Made by a program: the position numbers and the translations under genes | In this document: positions 38,151-45,538 of the stretch, one piece after another | Layout: every line of letters begins with the position of its first letter | Numbering within the stretch: position 1 is the stretch's first letter | Assembly: GCA_012271165.1 (NCBI GenBank) | Contig: JAAXGX010000097.1 | Coordinates: 1 to 49,886, forward strand | DNA length: 49,886 nt | Reading direction: 5' to 3' | From: Vicinamibacteraceae bacterium | GTDB lineage: Bacteria; Acidobacteriota; Vicinamibacteria; Vicinamibacterales; UBA8438 | The notes under the pieces: model-generated | What the model saw: the letters and a program-made list of their open reading frames with translations, nothing else | The model's database searches: none | Told to the model about the DNA's origin: nothing

Positions 38151-38434
38151 GGAGGTTCTTCGCCAAGGCCCGCGAGGCGCGGGAGAGCAAGCAGCAGGAG
38201 CAGGCGCAGGTGGTGAGCGAGCTGCCGGACGTGCTGTTCCTGGAGGACGTGGCGAAGCTGCTGCGCTGTTCACCGTCGACGGTCAAGCGGCGGCTGCGGG
38301 CGCGTGTGTTCCCGGTGCCGCCGCTGCCCGGAATCGACAAGCGGCCCCGCTGGAGCAAGGCGGCGCTGTTGCGGTGGATCGAGGTCGGCGGGCTCAAGGC
38401 GACCGCGCCCGGACGGCGGAGGCGAACGGCATGA
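38147..38434 (+). CDS. MerR/excisionase-type helix-turn-helix protein
   Basis: The product is 95 residues. A basic, Gln/Glu-rich N-terminus is followed by a winged-HTH segment LEDVAKLLRCSPSTVKRRL (residues 32-50), the arrangement of excisionase and MerR-like DNA-binding domains. A Pro-rich wing (VFPVPPLPGIDKRPRWSK) and a recognition helix (LLRWIEVG) follow. It may be the recombination directionality factor (Xis) for the integrase or a replication regulator. It is coupled to its neighbours by ATGA overlaps at both ends. Confidence 0.8.
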   Translation: MRRFFAKAREARESKQQEQAQVVSELPDVLFLEDVAKLLRCSPSTVKRRLRARVFPVPPLPGIDKRPRWSKAALLRWIEVGGLKATAPGRRRRTA

Positions 38435-38649
38435 ATGGCCAGGGCGTCGGTCTGCCGACGTTGCGGATCGCCGACGGTCCGTGGCGGTGCGTGGAGCCGG
38501 AGACCGGCGGTCCGGTGTTCGTCTGCCCGTCTTGTTGGCCGCTGGTGGCCGCGTACTGGGAGGAGCGTGAAGACGTGACCGTGCGGAGGTTGGCGGAGCG
38601 GCCGGAGTGGGCGCGCTGCGGATTGTGCGAACCGGAGTGCGAGTGCTGA
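38431..38649 (+). CDS. Small cysteine-rich, zinc-ribbon-like protein
   Basis: The product is 72 residues. Seven cysteines (20, 32, 35, 63, 66, 70, 72) include Cys-x-x-Cys pairs at 32-35 and 63-66, suggesting a zinc-binding module. No known family is recognised. ATGA overlap with the gene before and after supports translation as part of the replication operon. Confidence 0.65.
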   Translation: MNGQGVGLPTLRIADGPWRCVEPETGGPVFVCPSCWPLVAAYWEEREDVTVRRLAERPEWARCGLCEPECEC

Positions 38650-38726
38650 TGCGGGATGTTCGGGACCGGGGGACGGCGCGGGAGGACGGCGGCTCATGGT
38701 GGATCCGCGAGTCGGGGAGGGTGTAG
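38649..38726 (+). CDS. Possible micro-protein of 25 residues
   Basis: A 26-codon frame starts at ATG 38649, overlapping the previous stop by one base, and ends two bases before the initiator gene start at 38729. The product would read MRDVRDRGTAREDGGSWWIRE plus four residues in two parts; it contains a Trp-Trp-Ile-Arg segment. The tight fit between coupled genes is the only evidence. It could merely carry the ribosome binding site (GGGGAGG, 38714-38720) for the next gene. Confidence 0.35.
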   Translation: MRDVRDRGTAREDGGSWWIRESGRV

Positions 38727-38728
38727 CG

Positions 38729-39448
38729 ATGCCCGCCGATCGGCTCCTTCACGCCCGGCTCGGCCACTCGGCGAAGGTGTCGAGCCTGTCGGACCTGGAG
38801 TACCGCGTGTGGACGACCTACGTGCTCGGGGCTGACGACTTCGGGGTGATGCGGGCCGACGCCGTTGCGTTCCAGGCGGCGCATGACGCGCTGAGCAGAC
38901 GGCCGGCGCGGGCCATCGGCACGTGCATCGAGCGACTCGTAAGGGTCGGCCTCGTGGCGGCGTTCGAGCACCAGCGTGCCCGCTATCTGTACCAGGCCGA
39001 TTGGCAGGACTTCCAGCGGGTGCGGTACCCGCTGCGGACGATGCATCCGTTGCCGCCATCGGCGGCGGTCAGCGCCAAGACACGGCACTTGTGGTCCGTA
39101 CATCCGGGCGGCGTGAAGGTCCCGGCATTGCCGAAATCCTCCCGGACGACTCCCGAACAATTCCCGAACAATTCCGGGAATTCTCTGGAAATGGTCCCGG
39201 AATATTCCCGCAACAGTCCGGAACTGGTTCCGCAAGATTCCCGCACTCGTTCGGGAAGTTTCCCGTCTCGCGCGCGCAGCCACGAAACGGCTAACGGCTT
39301 ATGGCCAATGGCCAAGGGTGAAGGGGGTGCGGGGGAAGAGGGACCGCGGCGGCAGGCGAAGGCGTCGCTGCGAGGCCGCGACGGCGGGGCGCGGTCGACG
39401 GAACCGCGCGAGGCGTACGACGCAGTGATCGAGCGGGCGAAGCGATGA
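38729..39448 (+). CDS. Phage O-like replication initiator with embedded origin
   Basis: The product is 239 residues from ATG 38729, with GGGGAGG eight bases upstream. The N-terminal domain (residues 1-110) has the winged-helix look of phage replisome-organiser proteins (SSLSDLEYRVWTTYVLGADD, then RPARAIGTCIERLVRVGLVA). The middle (residues 134-178) is low-complexity with an 11-residue period (NSLEMVPEYSR, NSPELVPQDSR). It arises from 33 bases, equal to three 11-bp DNA repeats. A basic tail follows. A DnaC-like ATPase gene overlaps its end. This matches lambda O, which carries ori iterons in the middle of its gene and hands over to the helicase loader P. Confidence 0.75.
   Translation: MPADRLLHARLGHSAKVSSLSDLEYRVWTTYVLGADDFGVMRADAVAFQAAHDALSRRPARAIGTCIERLVRVGLVAAFEHQRARYLYQADWQDFQRVRYPLRTMHPLPPSAAVSAKTRHLWSVHPGGVKVPALPKSSRTTPEQFPNNSGNSLEMVPEYSRNSPELVPQDSRTRSGSFPSRARSHETANGLWPMAKGEGGAGEEGPRRQAKASLRGRDGGARSTEPREAYDAVIERAKR
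39129..39265 (+). repeat. Phased 11-bp iterons, probable replication origin
   Basis: Twelve consecutive 11-base units begin at 39129, 39140, 39151, 39162, 39173, 39184, 39195, 39206, 39217, 39228, 39239 and 39250, plus a partial one at 39261. The consensus is TCC(C/G)GNA followed by four variable bases. T at position 1, G at position 5 and A at position 7 are invariant in the twelve full units. The 11-base period rotates through all codon positions, so the conservation is at DNA level. One repeat per helical turn puts all units on one face of the helix. The array lies inside the initiator gene. Confidence 0.85.
39287..39314 (+). repeat. Short 7-bp tandem repeats next to the iterons
   Basis: Four tandem 7-mers occur: ACGGCTA, ACGGCTT, ATGGCCA, ATGGCCA. 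They start 22 bases after the iteron array, still within the initiator gene. A role as a second protein-binding or unwinding element is speculation. Confidence 0.5.
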
Positions 39449-40173
39449 GCGCGGGGTGCGGACGGTGCGAACGGACGCCGGGCTGGGAGTCGGTCGAGGT
39501 CGAGGGCGTGAGCCGTCTGCGGCGGTGCGGCTGCTGGACGGCGGCGAACGCCGCCCCGCCGTCGGTGCCGCGGGAGTTCCGGGACGCGCGGTGGTCGACG
39601 TGGCGCAAGACGGCCGACAACCGGCACGCACTGGAGACGGCGCGCGCGTTCGCCCGCGTGGCCGACGAGGGGCGGGACCTGTTCCTGTGCGGTCCGGTCG
39701 GGACGGGCAAGACGCGGCTTGCGTGCACGGTACTGAACGAGCTGTGGCGGTCGGGCGAACGGTCGATCGCGTTCGCGCGGGTGCCGATGCTGCTCTACCG
39801 GCTCCAGCCGCACGCGGCGGCCGAGGGGACGGAGACGTTCGACCGGCTGACCGCGGCGAAGCTGCTGGTGCTCGACGACCTGGGGGCGGAGCGGGACGCG
39901 GCGACGGACTACACGCGACGGACGCTGCTGATGCTCTACGAGGCGCGGCACGACGCGGGCCGCCGGACGGTGTGGACCTCGAACAAGACGCCGAGCCAGA
40001 TCGGCGTATTCATGGGGGACGACCGGCTGTCGAGCCGAATCGCGGGCCGGTGCGAAGTGGTCGCGCTGGAGGGGCGGGATTGGCGGCTGGCCGTCGGCGA
40101 TGCGTCCCGCGCGGCTGCCGGCCGAGGGCAGGCGCGGCAGCGGAGCGATCTGGCCGGAGGACGGGTGCGATGA
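39445..40173 (+). CDS. DnaC/IstB-like helicase loader ATPase
   Basis: The product is 242 residues. Four N-terminal cysteines (5, 8, 28, 30) form a likely zinc-binding module as in phage DnaC-like proteins. AAA+ motifs are Walker A GPVGTGKT (83-90), Walker B LLVLDDLGAE and a sensor segment TVWTSNKTPSQ, with an arginine finger region LSSRIAGRC. The predicted role is to load the host replicative helicase at the origin inside the preceding gene. The start overlaps that gene (ATGA), and the stop overlaps the next (ATGA). Confidence 0.92.
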   Translation: MSAGCGRCERTPGWESVEVEGVSRLRRCGCWTAANAAPPSVPREFRDARWSTWRKTADNRHALETARAFARVADEGRDLFLCGPVGTGKTRLACTVLNELWRSGERSIAFARVPMLLYRLQPHAAAEGTETFDRLTAAKLLVLDDLGAERDAATDYTRRTLLMLYEARHDAGRRTVWTSNKTPSQIGVFMGDDRLSSRIAGRCEVVALEGRDWRLAVGDASRAAAGRGQARQRSDLAGGRVR

Positions 40174-41057
40174 CGGCGAGGATGCCGGACCGGGAGCCGG
40201 GCGGTGACGTGCGGCGGGAGGGTCGAGCCGACGAGCGGGCGGGCCGACGGGAGCGGAGCGGGCACCGGCGCGAGTACGACGCGCGGCAGCCGCGGCGGAC
40301 GGTCGAGGCGCGCATCGCGGCCGCGGTGAGGGATGTCGGCGCATTCCGGGCCGTGGCGCTCCGGGACCTGGTCGAGCGGCAGTTCGACGGACACCCGTAT
40401 GCGGCCCGGCGGGGCATCGGCCGGGCCGAGCGGGCCGGATGGGTCGAGCGACGCAAGGCGCACGGGCCCAAGGGCGGGGAGTTCACGGTCCTGGTGGCGA
40501 CGCCGGCGGGGGCCGCGCAGGCGGAGACGCTGTGGCGGGCGGCGGGAAGGCCGACGCAGCGCACGTTCTCGGGCGCCGTGAAGCTGTCGGAGATCGGACA
40601 CGACGTGGCGGTGTATCGCGCCGTGAACGCGGCGCAGGCGCGGATCGAGGCGGCGGGTGGCCGCGTGACCCTGGTGCGCATCGACGCGGAGCTGAAGGGG
40701 CAGGTCGCGAGGCGCTCGGAACGGGCGCGGCAGGCGGCGAATCGCGCGGCGGCGGAGGAGGAGCGGCTGCGCGTGGCGGCGGCGCTCGGGCTGCCGGTCG
40801 AGGACGGCAGGGTGCTCGTGCCGGACGCGCAGATCGAGTACGTCGACGCGGCCGGCCGTAGCGGGCGGTGCAACGTCGAGGTCGCGTCGGAACACTACCG
40901 CGGCCGGGCGATCCGTGCGAAGGCCAAGGCTGGCTTCGCGCTCTACGCCGCCTCGGCGCACGCCGCCCGGACGGTGCGACGCGCACTGGGCGGCGGGAGT
41001 GACCGCAGCCGGGGTGGCGGCCGGCTTCGCCAGGAACCGGAGGTGATCGAGCTGTGA
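40170..41057 (+). CDS. Replic_Relax-like wHTH and PD-(D/E)xK-like protein
   Basis: The product is 295 residues. A charged N-terminal tail (residues 1-42) is followed by a winged helix (VGAFRAVALRDLVERQF, RGIGRAERAGWVER, then a beta wing). The C-terminal half has a Pro218-Asp219 motif, then NVEVAS with Glu237 and lysines 251/253 with a Tyr. That is the order of the PD-(D/E)xK-like part in replication-relaxation family proteins of conjugative elements. It might process or bind DNA at the origin of transfer, but no relaxase tyrosine motif is seen. Family match is tentative. It is coupled to the ATPase gene upstream and the small membrane protein downstream. Confidence 0.55.
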   Translation: MTARMPDREPGGDVRREGRADERAGRRERSGHRREYDARQPRRTVEARIAAAVRDVGAFRAVALRDLVERQFDGHPYAARRGIGRAERAGWVERRKAHGPKGGEFTVLVATPAGAAQAETLWRAAGRPTQRTFSGAVKLSEIGHDVAVYRAVNAAQARIEAAGGRVTLVRIDAELKGQVARRSERARQAANRAAAEEERLRVAAALGLPVEDGRVLVPDAQIEYVDAAGRSGRCNVEVASEHYRGRAIRAKAKAGFALYAASAHAARTVRRALGGGSDRSRGGGRLRQEPEVIEL

Positions 41058-41371
41058 GGCCGTGGAAGGTGGGCGTGGGGCTGACGGCGTCGGCGGGTGC
41101 TCTCAGCGTCTGGGCGCTGTGGGTTGAGCTGACGTACCTGCACCCGTTCTGGCGGGTCGTGGTCGTCGACCACGGCTGGTACGTGGCGGGGTACGGCGGG
41201 CTGGCGCTGGCGACGTTCGGGACCGGGGTCTACGCGGCGGCGCGGGTGATCGGCCTCGGCACGGTGGGACGCAAGGTGGACGTGGTGGAGCGGGCCATCC
41301 GCCGCGGCGCCGGCCAGGACTCGGCGCTGGCCGAGGCGCTGGCGCGGGACGAAGCGGGGGACTACTCGTGA
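41054..41371 (+). CDS. Small two-helix membrane protein
   Basis: The product is 105 residues from GTG 41054, overlapping the previous stop. Two membrane helices are seen (residues 5-26 and about 43-65), followed by a cytoplasmic tail with VVERAIRRGAGQDSAL. No family is recognised. Its place at the head of the transfer operon suggests an accessory protein. Confidence 0.7.
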   Translation: MRPWKVGVGLTASAGALSVWALWVELTYLHPFWRVVVVDHGWYVAGYGGLALATFGTGVYAAARVIGLGTVGRKVDVVERAIRRGAGQDSALAEALARDEAGDYS

Positions 41372-41559
41372 CCGGCGGCTGGGGGTGCTGCCAAGCGGCG
41401 GTGTGGGTCGCGGGCCTGTATGCGCTGGGCGTCTGGAGCGTGCTGGCGGCGCGACCGAGGGACGGCGAGGGTCCGAGCGCCGGGCTGGCGACCGGGGTCG
41501 GGCTGGCGCTGCTCGCCGCGGCAGTCTGGTACGTGGCGGCCGAATGCGGAGCCGGTTGA
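41368..41559 (+). CDS. Very small two-helix membrane protein
   Basis: The product is 63 residues from GTG 41368, overlapping the previous stop (GTGA). It contains two membrane segments (AAVWVAGLYALGVWSVLAA and GVGLALLAAAVWYVAA) and an N-terminal Cys-Cys pair. There is no recognised family. It is probably accessory to mating-pair formation. Confidence 0.6.
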   Translation: MTGGWGCCQAAVWVAGLYALGVWSVLAARPRDGEGPSAGLATGVGLALLAAAVWYVAAECGAG

Positions 41560-41577
41560 CGGGGGAGGAGGAGAGCG

Positions 41578-41862
41578 ATGCGGGAGCGGGCGCGGGTGTG
41601 GAGCAGCATGGTCGCGGGTCTGATCGTGGTGGCCGAGGGCCGCGTCCTGGCGCAGGGTACGTCGCCCTGGGTGCAGGCGGTCAACAACCTCCAGCAGGCG
41701 TTCACGGGGCCGATCGCGCGCGGTCTGGCGCTGGTGGCGATTGTGGTCGGCGGATTGATGTTCGCGTTTCAGGAAGGCGGGAGCAAGCAGGCGCTCGCCG
41801 GGATCATCTTCGGGCTGGGCATGGCGCTGGGCGCGGCCAATTTCATCCTGTGGCTCTTCTGA
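41578..41862 (+). CDS. trbC: TrbC/VirB2-like pilin
   Basis: The product is 94 residues. A signal sequence (residues 8-26, cleavage near LAQGTS) and two hydrophobic segments (GLALVAIVVGGLMFAFQEG and GIIFGLGMALGAANFILW) give the compact prepilin form of TrbC/VirB2. GGAGGAG precedes the ATG. It is followed at once by the VirB3 homologue, the canonical order. Its role is the conjugative pilus subunit. Confidence 0.9.
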   Translation: MRERARVWSSMVAGLIVVAEGRVLAQGTSPWVQAVNNLQQAFTGPIARGLALVAIVVGGLMFAFQEGGSKQALAGIIFGLGMALGAANFILWLF

Positions 41863-42167
41863 TGCGCGGGCGAAGGCAGTGGCGGGGCTACGCGATCCTG
41901 AGCCAGCCGCTCACGGTGCTCGGTGTCGAGCGGCGGTTCTTCCTGCTGGCTGCGACGCTGGGGGCCGCCATCTGGAACGCGGTGAACAGCCTGATGGCGG
42001 GCGGGCTGGTCTTCGGCGTGCTCTATGCGGCCGGGTGGCTCGCGTGGCGTCACGACCAGAACCTCGTCGCGGTCATCCGCGCGGCGGTGCGCTACCGGCC
42101 ACGGTACGACGCAGGACTGTTGCTGGACCGGTCACCCGTTGTCGTCATCGAGCGGGGTGAGTCGTGA
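41862..42167 (+). CDS. trbD: TrbD/VirB3-like protein
   Basis: The product is 101 residues. The start at 41862 overlaps the trbC stop by one base. After an N-terminal ILSQPLTVLGVERRFF segment come two adjacent membrane spans and a basic C-terminus (RAAVRYRPRYDAG), the usual VirB3 pattern. It precedes the VirB4 ATPase, with which it works in the inner-membrane complex. Confidence 0.88.
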   Translation: MRGRRQWRGYAILSQPLTVLGVERRFFLLAATLGAAIWNAVNSLMAGGLVFGVLYAAGWLAWRHDQNLVAVIRAAVRYRPRYDAGLLLDRSPVVVIERGES

Positions 42168-44584
42168 CGGACGATGCCGGGGCGCTGGCCCACGAGCTGC
42201 CGTACTGGGGCTGGATCGACGAGCGGACCTGCCTTACTCGGGCCGGCGAGCTGCTGACGGTGGGGAGGCTGACGCCGGCGGTGGTCGACGGGCGCAGGGC
42301 CGAGGACCTCGACGCGGTGTGCGGCCGGTGGCAGCGGATGCTCTCCGGCCTCCCGCCCGAAGTGCGGATGTCGTGGATCGTCGAGCGTCGCCCCGCGGCG
42401 CTCGACCTGCCGCCGGCGGGAGCGGAGATCGCCGGCTTGGCGCAGCGCAAGCGCCGGGCGTTCCTGGCCGACCGCGTCCAGGATGTCGAGGCGCACGTCG
42501 TCTGGAGCTTCGACGCCGGGTTACGGCAGGCCGCCGGCCGGGCTGGCCGTTCGTGGTGGCGGCGGTATCTGTCCGAGTGGCTGCGGCGGCGGCGCGCTCC
42601 GCACGAGTCGGTCTACCTGGCCGAGGACCTGGCCCGCGCCGTCAGGCGCGAAGCGGCGCAGGTGGCCGCCGCGGCTGCCCGCGTGGTCGACGTGACGCCG
42701 ATCGAGATCCTGACCGCGGACGCGGCGGCGGCCGTGCTCTACCGAGTGGTCAACGGCGGCATCGGCGGGTGGTCCGTGGGGATGCGCACCGGCGCGGGCG
42801 TCAACTGGCGGCTTGCGGGCGAGGACGTGGCGGCGGAGCGGCGGGCGCTGCACGTGGGCGGCGAGCGGTTCGGCGTCTGGTCGTGCGTGGCGCCCCCGGC
42901 GGCGGTGACGGCGAACGCACTGGCGGAGCTGTACGCGCTGCCGGCGCCGATGACGGTGGTGGTCGAGTGGCGGCCGTGGTCGCGGGAGGCGGCGCGCCGG
43001 AAGATGCGCTCGGCGCAGCGGCACTACTTCTCCAAGCGTTACTCGATGGTCGCCCACATGCAGGAGAAGGAAGGCACGGCGGCGGCGCTCGAGGATGCTG
43101 CCGCCAGCATCGAGGCGAAGCGCGCCGGCGAGGCGCTGGTCGAGCTGGAGACGGAAGGCGTGGCCTACGGGGACGTGGCCGTGTCGGTCGCGGCTCGCGG
43201 CGCGGGCGAGCAACTGGAGCAGTGGGGCGCCGACATGCAGCGCATCTTCGGAGGCCTCGACGCGAAGGCGGCGCGGGAGTCCTACGGACAGCTCGCTGTC
43301 TGGTTCGGAAGGCTGCCGGGCCAACCGGCATCGCGGCAGCCACGGCGGGTCTTCGTGTCGGCCGGCGTGGCGGCGTCGATGGCGCCGCTCTTCGGTCCGC
43401 CGCAGGGGGACCGGCGCTGCGCGCACCTCGACGCGCCGCCCCTGACCGTCTTCGAGACGCCGGCCGGCACGCCCTACTACTACGACCTGTTCGCCGGCCG
43501 CGACGTCGGCCACACGCTGATGCTCGGGGCGACCGGCTCGGGCAAGAGCTTCACGCTCAACTTCCTGCTGGTGCAGGCCCTCCAGTACAAGCCGCGGGTC
43601 CTGGTGCTCGACCTCGGCGGCAGCTACCGCGCCCTGACGCAGTTCCTGGGCGGCGGCTACCTCGAAGTCTCTCCGGAGAAGGACGCGATTCCGCTCCGGC
43701 CGTTCAGCCTGGAGCCCACGGAGCGGACGATCCAGTTCCTCTCGGCTTGGGTGCTGCGGCTGCTGCGGATCGGCGGCTGGGAGGGGTCGAGCGGGGACCT
43801 GTCGGAAGTCCGGGCGCGCATCGAGGATCTGTATGCGCTGGCCCCGGCGCGCCGGTCGCTCGGGAACCTCGTCCGTTCCCTGCCGGCGCCGATGTGGCCG
43901 GCGCTCTCGCGCTGGCACGGCTCGGGCGCGTGGGGCAAGTGGTTCGACCACCCGCCGGTCGAGGGCGCGGACCTGACGCTGGCCGACTGGCAGGTGATCG
44001 ACCTGGCGGGCGCGGTCGAGCACGAGGACTGGTGCGCGGCGGCGCTGCTCTACCTGCTCGAACGGCTGCGGACCGAGATCGAATCGCCGGCCGAAGCGAC
44101 GCGCCTCAAGCTGATGGTGGTCGACGAGGCGTGGCGCTACCTGCGGGATCCGGTGGTGCTGGGCCGGCTCACCGAGGCGGCGCGGACGTGGCGCAAGCGC
44201 AACGCGGCGCTGATCCTCGCCACGCAGTCGGTGACGGACATCACCGAGACGGCGGGCGCCGCGGCGCTCCTGGAGTCGATGCCGACGCGGATCTTCCTCG
44301 CCAACCCGGACTTCCCCGCGGCCGGGCAGGCGACATTCCAGTTGAACGACGACGAGCTGCGCACGGTCCGGGAGCTGGAGCCGAAGCGGGAGCTGTACCT
44401 GCGCCGGCCGACCACCGCCGCCGTGCTCCGGCTGACGGTCGATCCGGAGAGCTACTGGCTCTACACGTCCTCGGCGGGGGAGGCGGAGCGGCGCGCCGAG
44501 ATGGTGGCGCGCTACGGCGTGGAGGGCGCGATCGTGCGCCTGGCGGCAGGACTGGATCACCACCGGGCGGCGGTGCTCGGGTGA
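42164..44584 (+). CDS. trbE: TrbE/VirB4 conjugation ATPase
   Basis: The product is 806 residues from GTG 42164 (GTGA overlap with trbD), a typical length. The N-terminal half is the VirB4 assembly domain. The ATPase domain has Walker A Gly455-Ala-Thr-Gly-Ser-Gly-Lys461-Ser462, a following VLDLGGSYRALTQ, Walker B VVDEAWRYL with Asp654-Glu655, and sensor-like ATQSVTDI. It is the essential motor of mating-pair formation. No VirB11 (TrbB) gene is next to it, where many Trb operons have one. Confidence 0.95.
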   Translation: MTDDAGALAHELPYWGWIDERTCLTRAGELLTVGRLTPAVVDGRRAEDLDAVCGRWQRMLSGLPPEVRMSWIVERRPAALDLPPAGAEIAGLAQRKRRAFLADRVQDVEAHVVWSFDAGLRQAAGRAGRSWWRRYLSEWLRRRRAPHESVYLAEDLARAVRREAAQVAAAAARVVDVTPIEILTADAAAAVLYRVVNGGIGGWSVGMRTGAGVNWRLAGEDVAAERRALHVGGERFGVWSCVAPPAAVTANALAELYALPAPMTVVVEWRPWSREAARRKMRSAQRHYFSKRYSMVAHMQEKEGTAAALEDAAASIEAKRAGEALVELETEGVAYGDVAVSVAARGAGEQLEQWGADMQRIFGGLDAKAARESYGQLAVWFGRLPGQPASRQPRRVFVSAGVAASMAPLFGPPQGDRRCAHLDAPPLTVFETPAGTPYYYDLFAGRDVGHTLMLGATGSGKSFTLNFLLVQALQYKPRVLVLDLGGSYRALTQFLGGGYLEVSPEKDAIPLRPFSLEPTERTIQFLSAWVLRLLRIGGWEGSSGDLSEVRARIEDLYALAPARRSLGNLVRSLPAPMWPALSRWHGSGAWGKWFDHPPVEGADLTLADWQVIDLAGAVEHEDWCAAALLYLLERLRTEIESPAEATRLKLMVVDEAWRYLRDPVVLGRLTEAARTWRKRNAALILATQSVTDITETAGAAALLESMPTRIFLANPDFPAAGQATFQLNDDELRTVRELEPKRELYLRRPTTAAVLRLTVDPESYWLYTSSAGEAERRAEMVARYGVEGAIVRLAAGLDHHRAAVLG

Positions 44585-44602
44585 AGACGAAGGGAGGACA
44601 CC

Positions 44603-45538
44603 ATGAGAGGAAGGCTCGCAGCCATCGCCTGCTGCGCTCTGCTGGGGGCGGTACCGGCCGCCGCACAGGGTATCCGAACGGCGACCGACGGTGCCGGCAG
44701 GACCGCGATCCCGGTCGCGGCAAAGGTGCGGCACACGACGACCGTGGTGCTGCCGCGCGAGGAGACCATCGCTGACGTGGTGGCGGGCGACGCGGAGTAC
44801 TGGGACGTGTCGGCGGCGGCCAACGTCGCCTACATCAAGCCGCTCGAAGCGGGCGTCGCGTCGAACGTGACCCTAGTCGCCGACAGCGGCCGGGTGTGGG
44901 CGCTGCTGGTGGCCGAATCCTCCGACGCGGACCCGGACTTGGTGGTCTACGTCGAGGACGAGGCGCGTCGGGCACCGGCCGAGCTGGAGCGAACCGCGCT
45001 CGGGTTCGTGGCGGGTGGCGAGCTGACGCGGCGTCGGGAGGAGCTGTCGGCGGCGGTGGCCGAGCGGGAGGCGCTCGACGAGGCGGCATCGGCGGAGGTC
45101 GCGGCCGTGTGGGCGGAGCACGAGGCGGTGTGGTCGCGCTGGCGGGACGAGTACCCCCGCCGGCTGCGGTTCCCGTACCGGCTCGATCCGGCGGCGTTCG
45201 GACCGCCGTTCGAGGTCGAGGCGATGTGGCACGACGGCCGGTTCACCTACCTGCGTTCGCGGGCGGAGGAGTCGCCGGCGCTCTACGAGTTGCAGGAGGC
45301 CGACCGGCGTTTCGGCCGCCGCGGCGTGGAGCCTGCGCTGCTGTCCTACGAGCTGCACGACGACGGGCTGTACGTCGCCGATCACGTGCTGGGCGCCGGA
45401 CGGCTGCGGATCGGCGATTCCGAGACCGAGTGGTCGCTCGACCGTCCGAAGCCGCGCTCGACATGGAAGACGCGCGCGGTGGTGGGCGGGATTCTCGCGG
45501 GGTTCGGGGCGGTCGTGGTCCAGGGGGTGATGCGATGA
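44603..45538 (+). CDS. VirB9/TrbG-like protein, first copy, with C-terminal membrane segment
   Basis: The product is 311 residues with a signal peptide (residues 1-21). The N-terminal VirB9 domain (VRHTTTVVLPREETIADVV, GDAEYWDVSAAA) and C-terminal domain (EAMWHDGRFTYLRSR, VLGAGRLRIGD) are recognisable, with an Ala/Glu helical insert between. It ends with a predicted transmembrane stretch (residues 290-309, TRAVVGGILAGFGAVVVQGV), not usual in VirB9. It is the first of two tandem paralogues; the second begins within the stop overlap. Its role is in the outer-membrane core with TrbI. Confidence 0.8.
   Translation: MRGRLAAIACCALLGAVPAAAQGIRTATDGAGRTAIPVAAKVRHTTTVVLPREETIADVVAGDAEYWDVSAAANVAYIKPLEAGVASNVTLVADSGRVWALLVAESSDADPDLVVYVEDEARRAPAELERTALGFVAGGELTRRREELSAAVAEREALDEAASAEVAAVWAEHEAVWSRWRDEYPRRLRFPYRLDPAAFGPPFEVEAMWHDGRFTYLRSRAEESPALYELQEADRRFGRRGVEPALLSYELHDDGLYVADHVLGAGRLRIGDSETEWSLDRPKPRSTWKTRAVVGGILAGFGAVVVQGVMR

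Noticed and set aside
39129-39314. CRISPR array
   Set aside because: The units are 11 and 7 bases with no spacers between them and lie inside a coding gene, so the iteron interpretation is better.
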